Shown piece after piece: positions 26,823 through 36,681 of a stretch of DNA of 46,691 bases. How positions within the stretch are numbered: the first letter of the stretch is position 1; each line of letters opens with the position of its first letter. Made by a program: the position numbers and the translations under genes. Below the pieces are notes generated by a model, which saw only the letters and a list, made by a program, of their open reading frames with translations, had not been told where the DNA came from and did not search any database. The DNA comes from Candidatus Omnitrophota bacterium. GTDB taxonomy: Bacteria; Omnitrophota; Gorgyraeia; JABMQH01. The DNA lies in contig JABMQH010000068.1 in NCBI GenBank assembly GCA_013203355.1, positions 1 to 46,691 on the forward strand, given 5' to 3'.

Positions 26823-27699
26823 TGTTTTTAGCCTGTTCTCTTAGCTTATCTATCTCGCTTTTAACCTGTATGACCTTTTGCGAAATTTTAAAATCGCTTG
26901 CCTTGGAACCAACGGTATTTATCTCCCGGTTCAATTCCTGGGCTATGAAGTCCAGTTTTTTGCCAAGCTCGATATCCTTCTCTATGCTATCCCTTAAGCT
27001 CCGGGTATGTGCCAAGATCCTCGTTATCTCTTCTGTGACATCGGAATTCTTTGCATAAAGCGCCACTTCCTGTTCAAGGCGCCCCTTGTCAAATCGCGCT
27101 GCAGATGTACCTAAAATCTCACTTATGCTCTTCTTTAATCTCTTTCTATACAGTTTGATATTTATCTTTGAGCGTGCTTTAACCAGCGTTGTCTGCTTCT
27201 CTATATTCTTAACCCTTTTTTTAAGATCTACGCAAATAGCCATTCCTTCTTTCAGCCTTGATTCATTTAATTTTTTTAATGCCTTTTTTAACGCCGTCTC
27301 AATGCACGGCCAAATATTCCCGGGGAGGGCCGCTTTTGCCTCATATGTAATAACGCCGGGGAGAGTAATTATGTGCTCCAGTTTTATTGGCCCTTCCAGA
27401 TGTATATTTTTCTTAAGCCCCGATAATTGCCTATAATATACCCTGGCAATTTTTTCATCAACAACGATTTTTTCGGTGACATCTACGCCATCTTCATGAA
27501 TCAGGTTTAGATTTACCCTGCCCCGCCTGACAAATCTCCCGATCATTCCTCTCACCCTATCCTCAAACCCCAAAAGACCGTCCGGCAGCTTAACGCTCAT
27601 ATCAAGAAACTTATGATTTACCGTACGAAGTTCAATTTTTATTGTCCCAACTTTACTGTTGGCCTCTTCTTTGCCAAAACCTGTCATCGATTTAATCAT
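26815..27699 (-). CDS. yicC: YicC family protein
   Basis: MIKSMTGFGKEEA...ELRTVNHKFLDMSVKLP...GKKLDFIAQELNREINTVGSKASD. Confidence 0.93.
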   Translation of the reverse strand: MIKSMTGFGKEEANSKVGTIKIELRTVNHKFLDMSVKLPDGLLGFEDRVRGMIGRFVRRGRVNLNLIHEDGVDVTEKIVVDEKIARVYYRQLSGLKKNIHLEGPIKLEHIITLPGVITYEAKAALPGNIWPCIETALKKALKKLNESRLKEGMAICVDLKKRVKNIEKQTTLVKARSKINIKLYRKRLKKSISEILGTSAARFDKGRLEQEVALYAKNSDVTEEITRILAHTRSLRDSIEKDIELGKKLDFIAQELNREINTVGSKASDFKISQKVIQVKSEIDKLREQAKNIE

Positions 27700-27700
27700 A

Positions 27701-28204
27701 TTATGCCCAAACTTTCTTTTTTATGTTTTTTACCTCTGATATTTTCGTCTGGTAGAGCTCTACAATAACTTCATCCGGTTCAAACCATAATTTGATCTCC
27801 CTCTGTGCTTCTTCTTCATTGGTTGAGGCGTGTATAACATTTTCGTAAAGGCCCTTTGTGGTAATCCTGCCATATTGGCCCCTAATGGAAACTGGATTCG
27901 CCTCCTCTGGGTTTGTTTCCCCTGCCAGCTCCCGCACCTTGCCTATAGCATCGTCGCCCCAGTAAACCATTGCTAAGACCTTCTTTCTGTCGTGGAGCTC
28001 TCCCATGATGTATTTAATCAGCTCATTATAAAATGGTTTATCCTTCAAGTGGCAATAGTGCTTTTCGGCGAGTTCCTTGGAGACCCTGGCCATCTTCGCA
28101 GCTATAATTTCAAGCTTTGATTCCGAAAGTCGTGTCAGGATATTGCCTGTCAAAGATTTTACCAACCCATCCGGTTTTATGAGAATGAGTGTCTGCTGCG
28201 CCAT
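27701..28204 (-). CDS. ndk: Nucleoside diphosphate kinase
   Basis: QQTLILIKPDGLVKSLTGNIL, ENVIHASTNEEEA catalytic His. Confidence 0.9.
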   Translation of the reverse strand: MAQQTLILIKPDGLVKSLTGNILTRLSESKLEIIAAKMARVSKELAEKHYCHLKDKPFYNELIKYIMGELHDRKKVLAMVYWGDDAIGKVRELAGETNPEEANPVSIRGQYGRITTKGLYENVIHASTNEEEAQREIKLWFEPDEVIVELYQTKISEVKNIKKKVWA

Positions 28205-28221
28205 ATTGGTTCACCTCTCTT

Positions 28222-29076
28222 TTAATTTGAACACTGCTTCAATAATTTAAGAATCCTCTCCATTTCATCTAGTGAAAAATATTCTATCTGTATCCTGCCC
28301 CTCTTCTTGGCATGCAGAATCCGCACCTTTGTCCCTAAGGTCCTCTGGAGTTCTTCTTCGATTGCGACGAGATTCTGATCCTGTGTGACTGTCCGCTTCT
28401 TCATCCCGGAAAGTTTTTGATTTACAAGCCGTTCTGTTTCCCTTACGGACAGCCCTTTCTTTACAACTTTCTCGCAAAGTTTAATTTGCTCCTTCTGGTC
28501 CGCTATGGCCAACAACGCCTTACCGTGCCCCATTGATATGTAATCAGAGATTATATGGTCTTGAATCTTTTTGGGAAGCTTTAAAAGTCTTATCGTATTG
28601 CTTACCGAGGTTTTGTCCTTCCCTACGGCTTTGCCTATACCTTCCAGGTTGAAACTAAACTCGTCGACTAATCTTTGATATGCGTGTGCCTCTTCGATAG
28701 AGTTTAATCCTTCTCTCTGTATATTCTCAATTAATGATAATTCCAGCAGATCAGCGTTGGAGTCAACCTTTTTAACAATTGCCGGGATTGTTTCAAACCC
28801 AAGTTGCTTAACCGCTCTTAATCTTCGCTCACCGGCAATCAGCTCATAATTTCCTTCTTCGACCTCTCTTATCAATACCGGCTGGACAACGCCCTTTTCT
28901 TTTATGGACGCGATAAGTTCATCGAGGCGCTCCTTTTTAAACATTGCTCTTGGCTGATACTTTGACGGGGATATACGTGAAATAGCGACATCGGCGATAC
29001 GCTCAGATTTTTCTAGTTGTGTTTCTTTTTCAGGAATTAGTGCCGATATACCTTTACCTAATACTTTCCTTTCCAT
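28222..29076 (-). CDS. parB: Chromosome partitioning protein ParB
   Basis: LGKGISALIPE, KYQPRAMFKKERLDELIASIKEKGVVQP, ELIAGERRLRAVKQLG; start taken at MERKVLGKG. Confidence 0.95.
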   Translation of the reverse strand: MERKVLGKGISALIPEKETQLEKSERIADVAISRISPSKYQPRAMFKKERLDELIASIKEKGVVQPVLIREVEEGNYELIAGERRLRAVKQLGFETIPAIVKKVDSNADLLELSLIENIQREGLNSIEEAHAYQRLVDEFSFNLEGIGKAVGKDKTSVSNTIRLLKLPKKIQDHIISDYISMGHGKALLAIADQKEQIKLCEKVVKKGLSVRETERLVNQKLSGMKKRTVTQDQNLVAIEEELQRTLGTKVRILHAKKRGRIQIEYFSLDEMERILKLLKQCSN

Positions 29077-29080
29077 TATC

Positions 29081-29905
29081 CTAACCTCCACTTATATTTC
29101 CACCCTGATATGTAGAATCCTGTGGCGTATTCTCAGAATTAGTAATTTTTTCTCCTAACATCTCTTTTGAGAATTGTGAATACATCCTCGCTCCAATTGA
29201 GTGTTCAGCATAAACATGGATTGGCTTTCCAAAACTTGGCGCTTCACTAAGTTTTACGTTTCGTGGTATGACAGTTTCGTAAACCCTACCCTTAAAAAAA
29301 TTTCTGGCCTCTTGTATAACCTCTTCGGTTAAGTTTGTTCGATAGTCCGCCATTGTCAAAAGAACTCCTTCAATATCTAACTTAGGATTCAAATTGGTTT
29401 TAATCAAATTTATGGTATTCAAAAGTTGGCTTAGACCTTCCAATGCATAATACTCACATTGAATCGGGATAAGAATTGAATCTGATGCTGCAAGAGCATT
29501 TATTGTAAGAAGTCCTAATGAAGGTGGGCAGTCTATAATGATAAAATCGTATTGTTCTTTAATAACTGTCAACGCTTTCGTTAGCTTATACTCTCTTGAT
29601 ATAGCCGGCACTAACTCAACTTCAGCACCTGTCAGGGCGACATTTGAAGGTATCAAGGTTAAATTCGAAACAACGGTTTTGTGAACTAATTCCACTATAT
29701 TGACATCATTAACAAGCACATCATAAACGCTTTTCTCAATAGTTGCCTTGTCTATCCCGAGGCCGCTTGTGGCATTCGCCTGTGGGTCAATATCTATCAA
29801 TAAGACCTTTTTGTTGGCTATGGCTAAATAAGTAGCTGTATTAACCGCTGTGGTTGTCTTCCCAACCCCGCCTTTTTGATTACAAACTGAGATTACTTTC
29901 GCCAT
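29081..29905 (-). CDS. parA: Chromosome partitioning ATPase ParA/Soj
   Basis: MAKVISVCNQKGGVGKTTTAVNTATYLA, LLIDIDPQANATSGLG. Confidence 0.96.
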   Translation of the reverse strand: MAKVISVCNQKGGVGKTTTAVNTATYLAIANKKVLLIDIDPQANATSGLGIDKATIEKSVYDVLVNDVNIVELVHKTVVSNLTLIPSNVALTGAEVELVPAISREYKLTKALTVIKEQYDFIIIDCPPSLGLLTINALAASDSILIPIQCEYYALEGLSQLLNTINLIKTNLNPKLDIEGVLLTMADYRTNLTEEVIQEARNFFKGRVYETVIPRNVKLSEAPSFGKPIHVYAEHSIGARMYSQFSKEMLGEKITNSENTPQDSTYQGGNISGG

Positions 29906-29909
29906 AACC

Positions 29910-29923
29910 TTTCCACGTGGAAA
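29910..29923. promoter_or_regulatory. parS: parS-like site TTTCCACGTGGAAA
   Basis: 14-bp perfect palindrome with the CACGTG core of parS, 5 bp upstream of the parA start. Confidence 0.8.
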
Positions 29924-29971
29924 CCCTTATTTTTTATATAGAGTATACATTAAATCGTTAAAATTTCAAGT

Positions 29972-30151
29972 TTATTTTAGGGTTACCTTGACCTTAGCGA
30001 GTTTTCCGCCTTCCATACCAAATAGACCTTTACTCTCCTCGCATAAAATCTTAATATCTACCTGATCCTTAGTAACCGTCAGGATCTTCAAAGCTTTCTT
30101 TATTGCCTCTACCGTTGTCTTGCCCTCAACTTCAATACTTTTTTTCCGCAT
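29972..30151 (-). CDS. Jag N-terminal domain-only protein
   Basis: MRKKSIEVEGKTTVEAIKKALKILTVTKDQVDIKILCEESKGLFGMEGGKLAKVKVTLK; no KH or R3H region follows. Confidence 0.8.
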   Translation of the reverse strand: MRKKSIEVEGKTTVEAIKKALKILTVTKDQVDIKILCEESKGLFGMEGGKLAKVKVTLK

Positions 30152-30159
30152 ATCTTTCC

Positions 30160-31770
30160 TCACTTCGGAGTCCTTGTAATTAAAAATTGGTACCCTGACA
30201 TAATAACCGTATTCCCTAACCAATACAATACCAGTCCTGATGGAAAATTATAGAATATGAACCCAAACATCACAGTCATCATAACCGACATCATCTTCTG
30301 TTGTTTTCGCTGTTCATCCGTTTGGGACATTGCAGTTACTCTCGTACTAAGCCGTTGTTGGAAAAACATTGCCACCACCATCAAAAGAGGAAGAATGTTT
30401 AGCGAATCACCGAATATCGGTAATTCGATTGGTATTTTAATGTTTTCCGGGAGAGATAGATCTTTTATCCACAAAAAATGCGCTCCTCGTAACTCAATAG
30501 ACCGCATCAGACCTTGGTAAAGCGCGATAAATATAGGCATTTGTAAAATCATAGGAAGGCAGCCACCCATAGGGTTGACTTTATGTTTTTTGTAAAGCTC
30601 CATTATCCCTTTTTGTAGTTTCTGGGGACTGCCCTTAAGCTCCTGCCGTATTTTTTCTATCTCGGGCTGCAACATCTGCATATCATGCATTGACTTGTAA
30701 CTCTTTCTAGTTAAAGGAGATAGGATAATATTAATCAATAAGGTTAGCAGCAAAATTGCCACTCCCCAATTATGGGATACCTTGTGGAAGAACTTAAGCG
30801 CGCTTATTAGCAATTGGCTTAAGCTTCCGAAGATACCATAGCTTAATGCATCCTCGGCTCCAAAATTCGCTTTTTTGGCCAACTCTAGATTTAGCGGGCC
30901 CATATATAAGCCAAATGTATGTATTACGCTTGAATTTGGCTGCAAATTGAATGGCTGCATCTCTATCCCAGTCGTAAGCGTTTTGTCCTGTAATTGCCGT
31001 ACAACGCATCCTGAGGGGGTAATAAAAGGCCGTAGGATCATTGCGAAATATCTATTCTTTAGCATCGTCCAAGATACGGTACCGGCCTTTCGGATTTCGA
31101 ATGGCTTCTTCCGCTTGCGGTATTTTACCACCTTCCCATCCTGGCTAGAGGAGACTTCCAAAAATCTTTCTTCCGAACGCGACAAAGATAAATGCGCCCC
31201 TGAAATTAATGAATATTGCTTGACAATATTATCTGCGCGCATATTTTTCCACGTAAGCTCTAAGTCGATACGGTACAAAGAGTTATAAAAAATAAACCTT
31301 TTCTCCAATGTGAACTCATTATTGAAATTGTGAGTAAAAATTACTTCGTTGCCGACTACACTGGAATTATACTTCACATCGTTTAATTCTGTACCGGCCT
31401 CGTCAGGCACGAATAGGCACAAGCTTGCACGCGGATCTGTTACATCAAAGATATCATACGGAATATTCAAGCCCTCTTCCGGATTTTTGTTTAGAGTAAC
31501 CTTCTTGATCCCGGCGCCGACGTCGCTAAAAATAATCGTATACAGGTCATTCTGGAAACTTATTTCTTTTTCGTCAGGTAAAACAGTGTCGTTTCCCCGT
31601 CGGGAAATCGCTTTTGTGTCAACCATGGGCGTTTCTTCTTTAACGACTTCCCCCTGAGGGGTACCGGCGGACTGCTGCAGCCCTTGGGGGCGCTGCTGCG
31701 GCATAAGCCACTGGAAGGCGACAAGTATAAATAATGATAATGCTAACGCAAGTATAACTCGTTTTTCCAT
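30160..31770 (-). CDS. yidC: Membrane protein insertase YidC (long Gram-negative type)
   Basis: N-terminal TM, periplasmic domain, NWGVAILLLTLLINIILSPLTRKSYKSM, NPMGGCLPMILQMPIFIALYQGL. Confidence 0.97.
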   Translation of the reverse strand: MEKRVILALALSLFILVAFQWLMPQQRPQGLQQSAGTPQGEVVKEETPMVDTKAISRRGNDTVLPDEKEISFQNDLYTIIFSDVGAGIKKVTLNKNPEEGLNIPYDIFDVTDPRASLCLFVPDEAGTELNDVKYNSSVVGNEVIFTHNFNNEFTLEKRFIFYNSLYRIDLELTWKNMRADNIVKQYSLISGAHLSLSRSEERFLEVSSSQDGKVVKYRKRKKPFEIRKAGTVSWTMLKNRYFAMILRPFITPSGCVVRQLQDKTLTTGIEMQPFNLQPNSSVIHTFGLYMGPLNLELAKKANFGAEDALSYGIFGSLSQLLISALKFFHKVSHNWGVAILLLTLLINIILSPLTRKSYKSMHDMQMLQPEIEKIRQELKGSPQKLQKGIMELYKKHKVNPMGGCLPMILQMPIFIALYQGLMRSIELRGAHFLWIKDLSLPENIKIPIELPIFGDSLNILPLLMVVAMFFQQRLSTRVTAMSQTDEQRKQQKMMSVMMTVMFGFIFYNFPSGLVLYWLGNTVIMSGYQFLITRTPK

Positions 31771-31779
31771 TAACGCTCC

Positions 31780-31992
31780 TTATTTAATAGGGTCATATCC
31801 GCCAGGGGAAAAGGGGTGGCATTTGAGGATTCTCGATATCGAAAGAAAGAAACCTTTAAAAAACCCGTACTTTGTTAAGGCTGATATTGCATATTGTGAA
31901 CAGGATGGATAAAATCTGCAACTTTGTCGTAACTTAAGCATTGATAAGAGGTTACGGTATATGGTAATACAAAATATTGCAATTATTCTCAT
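31780..31992 (-). CDS. yidD: Membrane insertion efficiency factor YidD
   Basis: [23 protein letters not shown]...[11 protein letters not shown]; start at MRIIAIF overlapping the rnpA stop. Confidence 0.95.
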   Translation of the reverse strand: MRIIAIFCITIYRNLLSMLKLRQSCRFYPSCSQYAISALTKYGFFKGFFLSISRILKCHPFSPGGYDPIK

Positions 31993-32357
31993 GCCTGCTT
32001 CAATACCCCGGCTCTTTTCCACAAATTTAAAAGTTCTTTTTCTATGTCTTTATACGCCAAGTTGACAATTGACAATTGTTTAGGCCTAATAAGCATATCG
32101 TATCCCGTGGCTAATCTATACTTGTTTACCCTAAAGGCCTCTCTAATCAATCTCTTTATACGGCTTCGGCATGCTGCCTTTGCGATAACCTTCTTAGTAA
32201 TGCTAATGCCCAATCTTGATATATTTAGCTTATTAGGCAATAGCCGTAAAGAGAAATTGGTGCTTTTAGAATACTTGCCTTGTTTAAATAGGCTGGTAAA
32301 TAATGCTCTGTCCTTGAATCGTTCGGCTTTGCTAAGCCCTTGCGTATTCTTACACAC
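31989..32357 (-). CDS. rnpA: Ribonuclease P protein component
   Basis: [22 protein letters not shown]...[19 protein letters not shown] start. Confidence 0.93.
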   Translation of the reverse strand: MCKNTQGLSKAERFKDRALFTSLFKQGKYSKSTNFSLRLLPNKLNISRLGISITKKVIAKAACRSRIKRLIREAFRVNKYRLATGYDMLIRPKQLSIVNLAYKDIEKELLNLWKRAGVLKQA

Positions 32358-32487
32358 ACAAGCTCTTGCGTCCCTTTTGGCGTCTCCTTCGTAAAACCGC
32401 CCTGCCGCTCCTGGTCTTCATTCTCTGACGAAAACCATGCTTTCTTTTTCGCTTCAAGTTTGTTATTGTCCTTAATGTTTTCTTCAC
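32350..32487 (-). CDS. rpmH: 50S ribosomal protein L34 (absent from the ORF track)
   Basis: GTG start; [45 protein letters not shown]; overlaps rnpA start by 8 nt. Confidence 0.95.
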   Translation of the reverse strand: MKKTLRTITNLKRKRKHGFRQRMKTRSGRAVLRRRRQKGRKSLCV

Positions 32488-32631
32488 CTAGAGAAACTCC
32501 TCCCTCTAACCTCGTTTTATCAGGTATTCGTATATTGAGCAATTGTAACACAATACCTTTTTTAGTCAAGAGAAAAACGACGCCATGCCTGTGCGGCGGT
32601 CATGTGTTGCCAGATATGCGGGTATATCCGC

Positions 32632-32660
32632 TTGACAAGATGATAGTGGTATGTTATCTT
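32632..32660 (+). promoter_or_regulatory. Promoter TTGACA-17-TATCTT for the flavoprotein pair
   Basis: Read directly, 45 bp upstream of the 32705 start. Confidence 0.65.
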
Positions 32661-32704
32661 CATATCTACTTCTATATTACTATAATCATTTATAAGGTGG
32701 GGCA

Positions 32705-33544
32705 ATGAAAATCATTAAGAAGGAAATTTTAGTGCACGCCCAGAGCACCAGAATTACACAATTGGCTATACTGGCCCCTGATATCGCCAAAAGGGCCATG
32801 CCTGGTCAATTCGTTGTGCTTATGACGCACGAAGAAGGGGAAAGGATTCCTTTAACGGTCGTGTCTAAGAGCGAGGGAGAGGGGACTATTGGCTTGATCT
32901 TTCAAGAGGTCGGCTTAACTACTAAATTATTGGGCATGTTAAACGTTGGGGATTCATTGTACGCCCTAGCCGGCCCGCTGGGGCATTCTACCAAGATTAA
33001 AAACTACGGAAAGGTTATCATCGTGGGTGGAGGCGTAGGTATCGCGGAAATCTATCCTGTGGCACAGGCCTTGAAAAACGCTGGGAATCATATCACCACG
33101 ATAATAGGCGCGAGATCTAAGGATATATTTATTTTGGAGGAAGAGTTAAAGGGCGCGTCTGATGAGCTTTACATCACCACAGATGACGGTTCTTATGGCC
33201 GCAAAGGGTTTACTACGGATGTCTTGGTGGAACTGCTGAGAAAGGATACATACAATCTTATATATGCCGTAGGCCCGATCCCGATGATGAAAAAGGTTTC
33301 TCTTGCAACAGGAGGCTCCGGCATAAAAACCATCGTATCTTTAAACGCCTTAATGGTAGATGCAACCGGCATGTGCGGATGTTGCAGGGTTACCGTCGCC
33401 GGCAAAACAAAATTTAGCTGCGTAGATGGGCCGGAATTTGACGGTCATTTGGTAGAGTGGGAAGAATTGGAAAAACGAAATACGGTTTACCTGGACAAAG
33501 AAAAAAAGGCCTGTAGTTTGGTAGCGGCCCTTAATAAAAAATGA
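32705..33544 (+). CDS. Sulfide dehydrogenase/NfnA (NfnS)-like FAD/NAD-binding subunit with Fe-S cluster
   Basis: RIPLTVVS, VGGGVGIAEIYPVAQALK, DATGMCGCCRVTVAGKTKFSCVDGPEFDGH. Confidence 0.9.
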   Translation: MKIIKKEILVHAQSTRITQLAILAPDIAKRAMPGQFVVLMTHEEGERIPLTVVSKSEGEGTIGLIFQEVGLTTKLLGMLNVGDSLYALAGPLGHSTKIKNYGKVIIVGGGVGIAEIYPVAQALKNAGNHITTIIGARSKDIFILEEELKGASDELYITTDDGSYGRKGFTTDVLVELLRKDTYNLIYAVGPIPMMKKVSLATGGSGIKTIVSLNALMVDATGMCGCCRVTVAGKTKFSCVDGPEFDGHLVEWEELEKRNTVYLDKEKKACSLVAALNKK

Positions 33545-34971
33545 ATGCGTTAAAAAAAGAGCCTGTAAAAATAAAAGAATTAGAAACAAAAAAAAGAATT
33601 GGCTCCTTCGAGGAGGTTATTGCGGGGTACATGGAAGAGGAGGCCCTGGAAGAGGCTTCTCGGTGTCTGCAATGCAAGAACCCCGTCTGCATTGCCGGCT
33701 GTCCCGTCGAAATAGATATCAAAAAATTCATCTATCAAATTACGCAAAAGGATTATAAAGGGGCGTATTCCACCATAAGAGAAAAAAATGATTTTCCTTC
33801 CATGTGCGGAAGGGTTTGCCCTGCCGAATATCAATGCCGAAAGGCATGCGTATTGACTAAAAAAGGCTCACCCTTTGCCTCAGAACAAGCAATCAACATT
33901 CATTTTTTAGAAAGATTTGTCGGTGATTACGGAATAAAAAATAGTTTAGAGATTCCTATAAAAAAAGACGAACGGCTTTCTAAAACCAGGGTCGCCGTGG
34001 TGGGATCCGGCCCGGCAGGTCTGTGCTGCGCAGGCGAATTGGCAAGACAGGGGATAAAAGTAGTTGTTTTTGAAAGCCTTCATAAAACCGGCGGCGTTTT
34101 GCGATACGGGATCCCTCCGTTCAGGCTACCGAGAGAAATTTTGGACTTTGAAATAAATTATCTAAAAAGATTAGGGGTAGAAATCGTCCCGAATTTTATC
34201 GTGGGCAGGACCAGGACCCTGGATGAGCTTTTCCGGGAAGGGTATTCCTGCATATTTTTAGGCTTAGGGGCGGGAACGCCTTCCTTCCTCGGAGTCAATA
34301 GAGAAAACTTATGCAATATCTATTCGGCCAATGAATTCTTGACCAGGGTTAATCTCATGTCCGCATATGAGTTCCCCAAGGCCCATACCCCTGTCAACAT
34401 AGGGAATAATATAATAGTAATCGGCGGAGGCAACACCGCTATGGATGCGGCTAGGGCCGCTATACGATTACAAAAAATGAACGGTATAGCTCCGAATACC
34501 ACAATCTTTTACAGGCGTACCGAGGTTGAGATGCCGGCTCGGCGTCTTGAGATAGCGCATGCCAAAGAAGAAGGCGTAAAATTTCAATTTCTTGTGCAGC
34601 CAAAAGGATTCACAGGAAATGAGTCGGGCTTCGTAAGCAAGATAGAGTGCATCAAGTGCCAACTGGGAGAGCCTGATGCTTCCGGCAGGAGAAGGCCTGT
34701 CCCGATTGAAGGCAGCAATTTTGAAACCCCATGCGATGTAGCAATAATCGCTGTTGGGCTACAGGCAAATCAAGTCTTAACAAGCGTAACGCCTCAGTTG
34801 AAAACCGATAAATACAAAGATGTGGTAGTGGCCCCCGATACCATGGAAACCTCTATAGAGAAAGTCTTTGCCGGAGGAGATATAGTCGGGGGGGAAGGGA
34901 CGGTAATTGAGGCGATGGGCATGGCGAAAAAGGCTTCACGGGCAATACTTGGTCTGCTTTCTAAAAAATGA
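33541..34971 (+). CDS. Glutamate synthase small subunit-like / NfnB (NfnL)-like NADPH flavoprotein
   Basis: EEASRCLQCKNPVCIAGCPV, VAVVGSGPAGLCCAGELARQG, VIGGGNTAMDAARAAIRL, FAGGDIVGGEGTVIEAMGMAKKA. Confidence 0.92.
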   Translation: MNALKKEPVKIKELETKKRIGSFEEVIAGYMEEEALEEASRCLQCKNPVCIAGCPVEIDIKKFIYQITQKDYKGAYSTIREKNDFPSMCGRVCPAEYQCRKACVLTKKGSPFASEQAINIHFLERFVGDYGIKNSLEIPIKKDERLSKTRVAVVGSGPAGLCCAGELARQGIKVVVFESLHKTGGVLRYGIPPFRLPREILDFEINYLKRLGVEIVPNFIVGRTRTLDELFREGYSCIFLGLGAGTPSFLGVNRENLCNIYSANEFLTRVNLMSAYEFPKAHTPVNIGNNIIVIGGGNTAMDAARAAIRLQKMNGIAPNTTIFYRRTEVEMPARRLEIAHAKEEGVKFQFLVQPKGFTGNESGFVSKIECIKCQLGEPDASGRRRPVPIEGSNFETPCDVAIIAVGLQANQVLTSVTPQLKTDKYKDVVVAPDTMETSIEKVFAGGDIVGGEGTVIEAMGMAKKASRAILGLLSKK

Positions 34972-34991
34972 TATTGTATCAAAGGGGCTTC

Positions 34992-35670
34992 ATGACGAAT
35001 AGTAAGGCAAAAATGATTAAAGGAATGTCCATAGTGCTGATTTTCCTCTTTTGCTTGACGCCCGCATCCGTTATTGCCGCAAATGATTTTTCTGCTGACG
35101 CGACATCAACATCTGGCGCTGGGTCCTTCCAAGGAAAAATTTTCGCCACTAAAGGAAAAATCCGGATGGATCTGCCTGAGAGCACGACAATAACACGAAT
35201 TGACAAAAAGGTTGTATGGTTACTTATGCCTGGCGAAAAAATGTACATGGAAGTCCCCATGGATGAAAATATGGGTGGAAATATAGTTGCCGGCAGCGAT
35301 AAGGTCCCCGGTGAACTTGGGCGTAAACTCCTAGGTAAAGAGACGATAGGCGGCATTCCAACTAAGAAATACAGAATAACCTACGCGGCGACAGGCGAGG
35401 AGGGGGTTATCTTTTCATGGATAAACGCAGGATCAGGCCTTCCGGTAAAAACGTCTGCCGAGGATGGAAGCTGGATATATGAATATAAAAACCTTACGCC
35501 GGGCGCGCAGCCTAGAGAGCTCTTTTGAGATCCCGCATGGATATCAGAAATTTTCTTACAATACCCCGTCCTTGCCAGGTATGGAAAACGCCCTCAAAGA
35601 TGCTGGTCTGGAAGATCTGCTTAAAGATATAGAAAATGTGAATCAAGATATAAAAAACATGGGTGAATAA
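34992..35670 (+). CDS. DUF4412-like exported protein split across two frames (+1 shift at about 35526)
   Basis: Frame 1 ...NLTPGAQPRELF-TGA; frame 2 continues EIPHGYQKFSYNTPSLPGMENALKDAGLEDLLKDIENVNQDIKNMGE, the expected end of the domain. Confidence 0.65.
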
Positions 35671-35671
35671 T

Positions 35672-36151
35672 ATGAAAAGCGCCATTATTTATTATTCCTA
35701 TACAGGCAATACCAAAAGAGCGGCCGATGTTTTGGCCGAGCATCTAAAACAAAAAGGGCAGGTTGAGATTATAATGCTGAAGGGCCTGGATGAATCAGGG
35801 AATTTTTTAATGCAGTCTGCCAGGGCATTAAGGCATAAGCGGGCAAATATACAAGATGTGAATTTTAATCTTTCAGGCCATGATTTAATCTGTTTTGGAA
35901 CACCAGTGTGGGCCTTTGGACCAGCGCCGTCGATGAATACATACCTTGATTCGTGTCTCGGTGCTGAGGGTAAGGATATAATTCTATTTACTACTTACGG
36001 AAGCGGCACGGGCAATAAGCGCTGCCTGGATTATATGCAGAATATACTAACAAAAAAGGGGGCGGGTTCATTTAAAAGATTCTCTGTCCAACAGTTTAAG
36101 GTAGGCGATAAGGAATTTGTCGCATCCAAAATCAAAAAAGTGGCGCCATGA
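35672..36151 (+). CDS. Flavodoxin-like protein
   Basis: MKSAIIYYSYTGNTKRAADVLAEHLK, FGTPVWAFGPAPSMNTYL, FTTYGSGTGN. Confidence 0.88.
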   Translation: MKSAIIYYSYTGNTKRAADVLAEHLKQKGQVEIIMLKGLDESGNFLMQSARALRHKRANIQDVNFNLSGHDLICFGTPVWAFGPAPSMNTYLDSCLGAEGKDIILFTTYGSGTGNKRCLDYMQNILTKKGAGSFKRFSVQQFKVGDKEFVASKIKKVAP

Positions 36152-36681
36152 TGCCTAGCATAAAAATGAAGTTGGCTGTAATGGCTTTGGCAACATCGCT
36201 TGTTTTCGTAACAAGTGTTGCCGAGGCACAGGATAAAGGAGGAATCAAGATGAAATTAACAAGTCCTGCGTTTGAACACAATGCGTTTATCCCAAAGAAA
36301 TTCACTGGCCAGGGGGAAGATGTCAACCCTGCCCTTGTTATCGAGAACATCCCTGAGGGGACAAAAAGTTTGGCTTTAATCGTCGACGACCCGGATGCAC
36401 CTATGGGCACATGGGTCCATTGGGTTGTTTACGACATATCTGTTGTCTCGCGAATCGAGGAAAACGGCATCCCCGGCAAACAGGGGATTAATGATTTCCG
36501 CAGGAAAGATTATGGCGGGCCTAACCCGCCATCGGGTACCCACCGTTACTTTTTCAAAATATATGCCTTGGATGCAATGCTTGAATTAAAAGAAGGGATC
36601 AGCAAAAAGGAATTAGAAAAAGCATTGCAAGGCCATATGCTCGACAAGGCCGAATTAATCGGCCTGTACAAAAGATCATAG
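36148..36681 (+). CDS. YbhB/YbcL-type PEBP family protein with signal peptide
   Basis: LTSPAFEHNAFIPKKFTGQGEDVNPAL, LALIVDDPDAPMGTWVHWVVYDI, YGGPNPPSGTHRYFFKIYALD. Confidence 0.93.
   Translation: MMPSIKMKLAVMALATSLVFVTSVAEAQDKGGIKMKLTSPAFEHNAFIPKKFTGQGEDVNPALVIENIPEGTKSLALIVDDPDAPMGTWVHWVVYDISVVSRIEENGIPGKQGINDFRRKDYGGPNPPSGTHRYFFKIYALDAMLELKEGISKKELEKALQGHMLDKAELIGLYKRS

Noticed and set aside
32225-32569. 114-aa minus-strand ORF overlapping rpmH/rnpA
   Set aside because: Out of frame with rpmH, which gives a perfect L34 sequence in the same DNA.
36676-36681. 6-nt convergent overlap of the PEBP and glnA 3' ends
   Set aside because: Short tail-to-tail overlap is common and not by itself notable.
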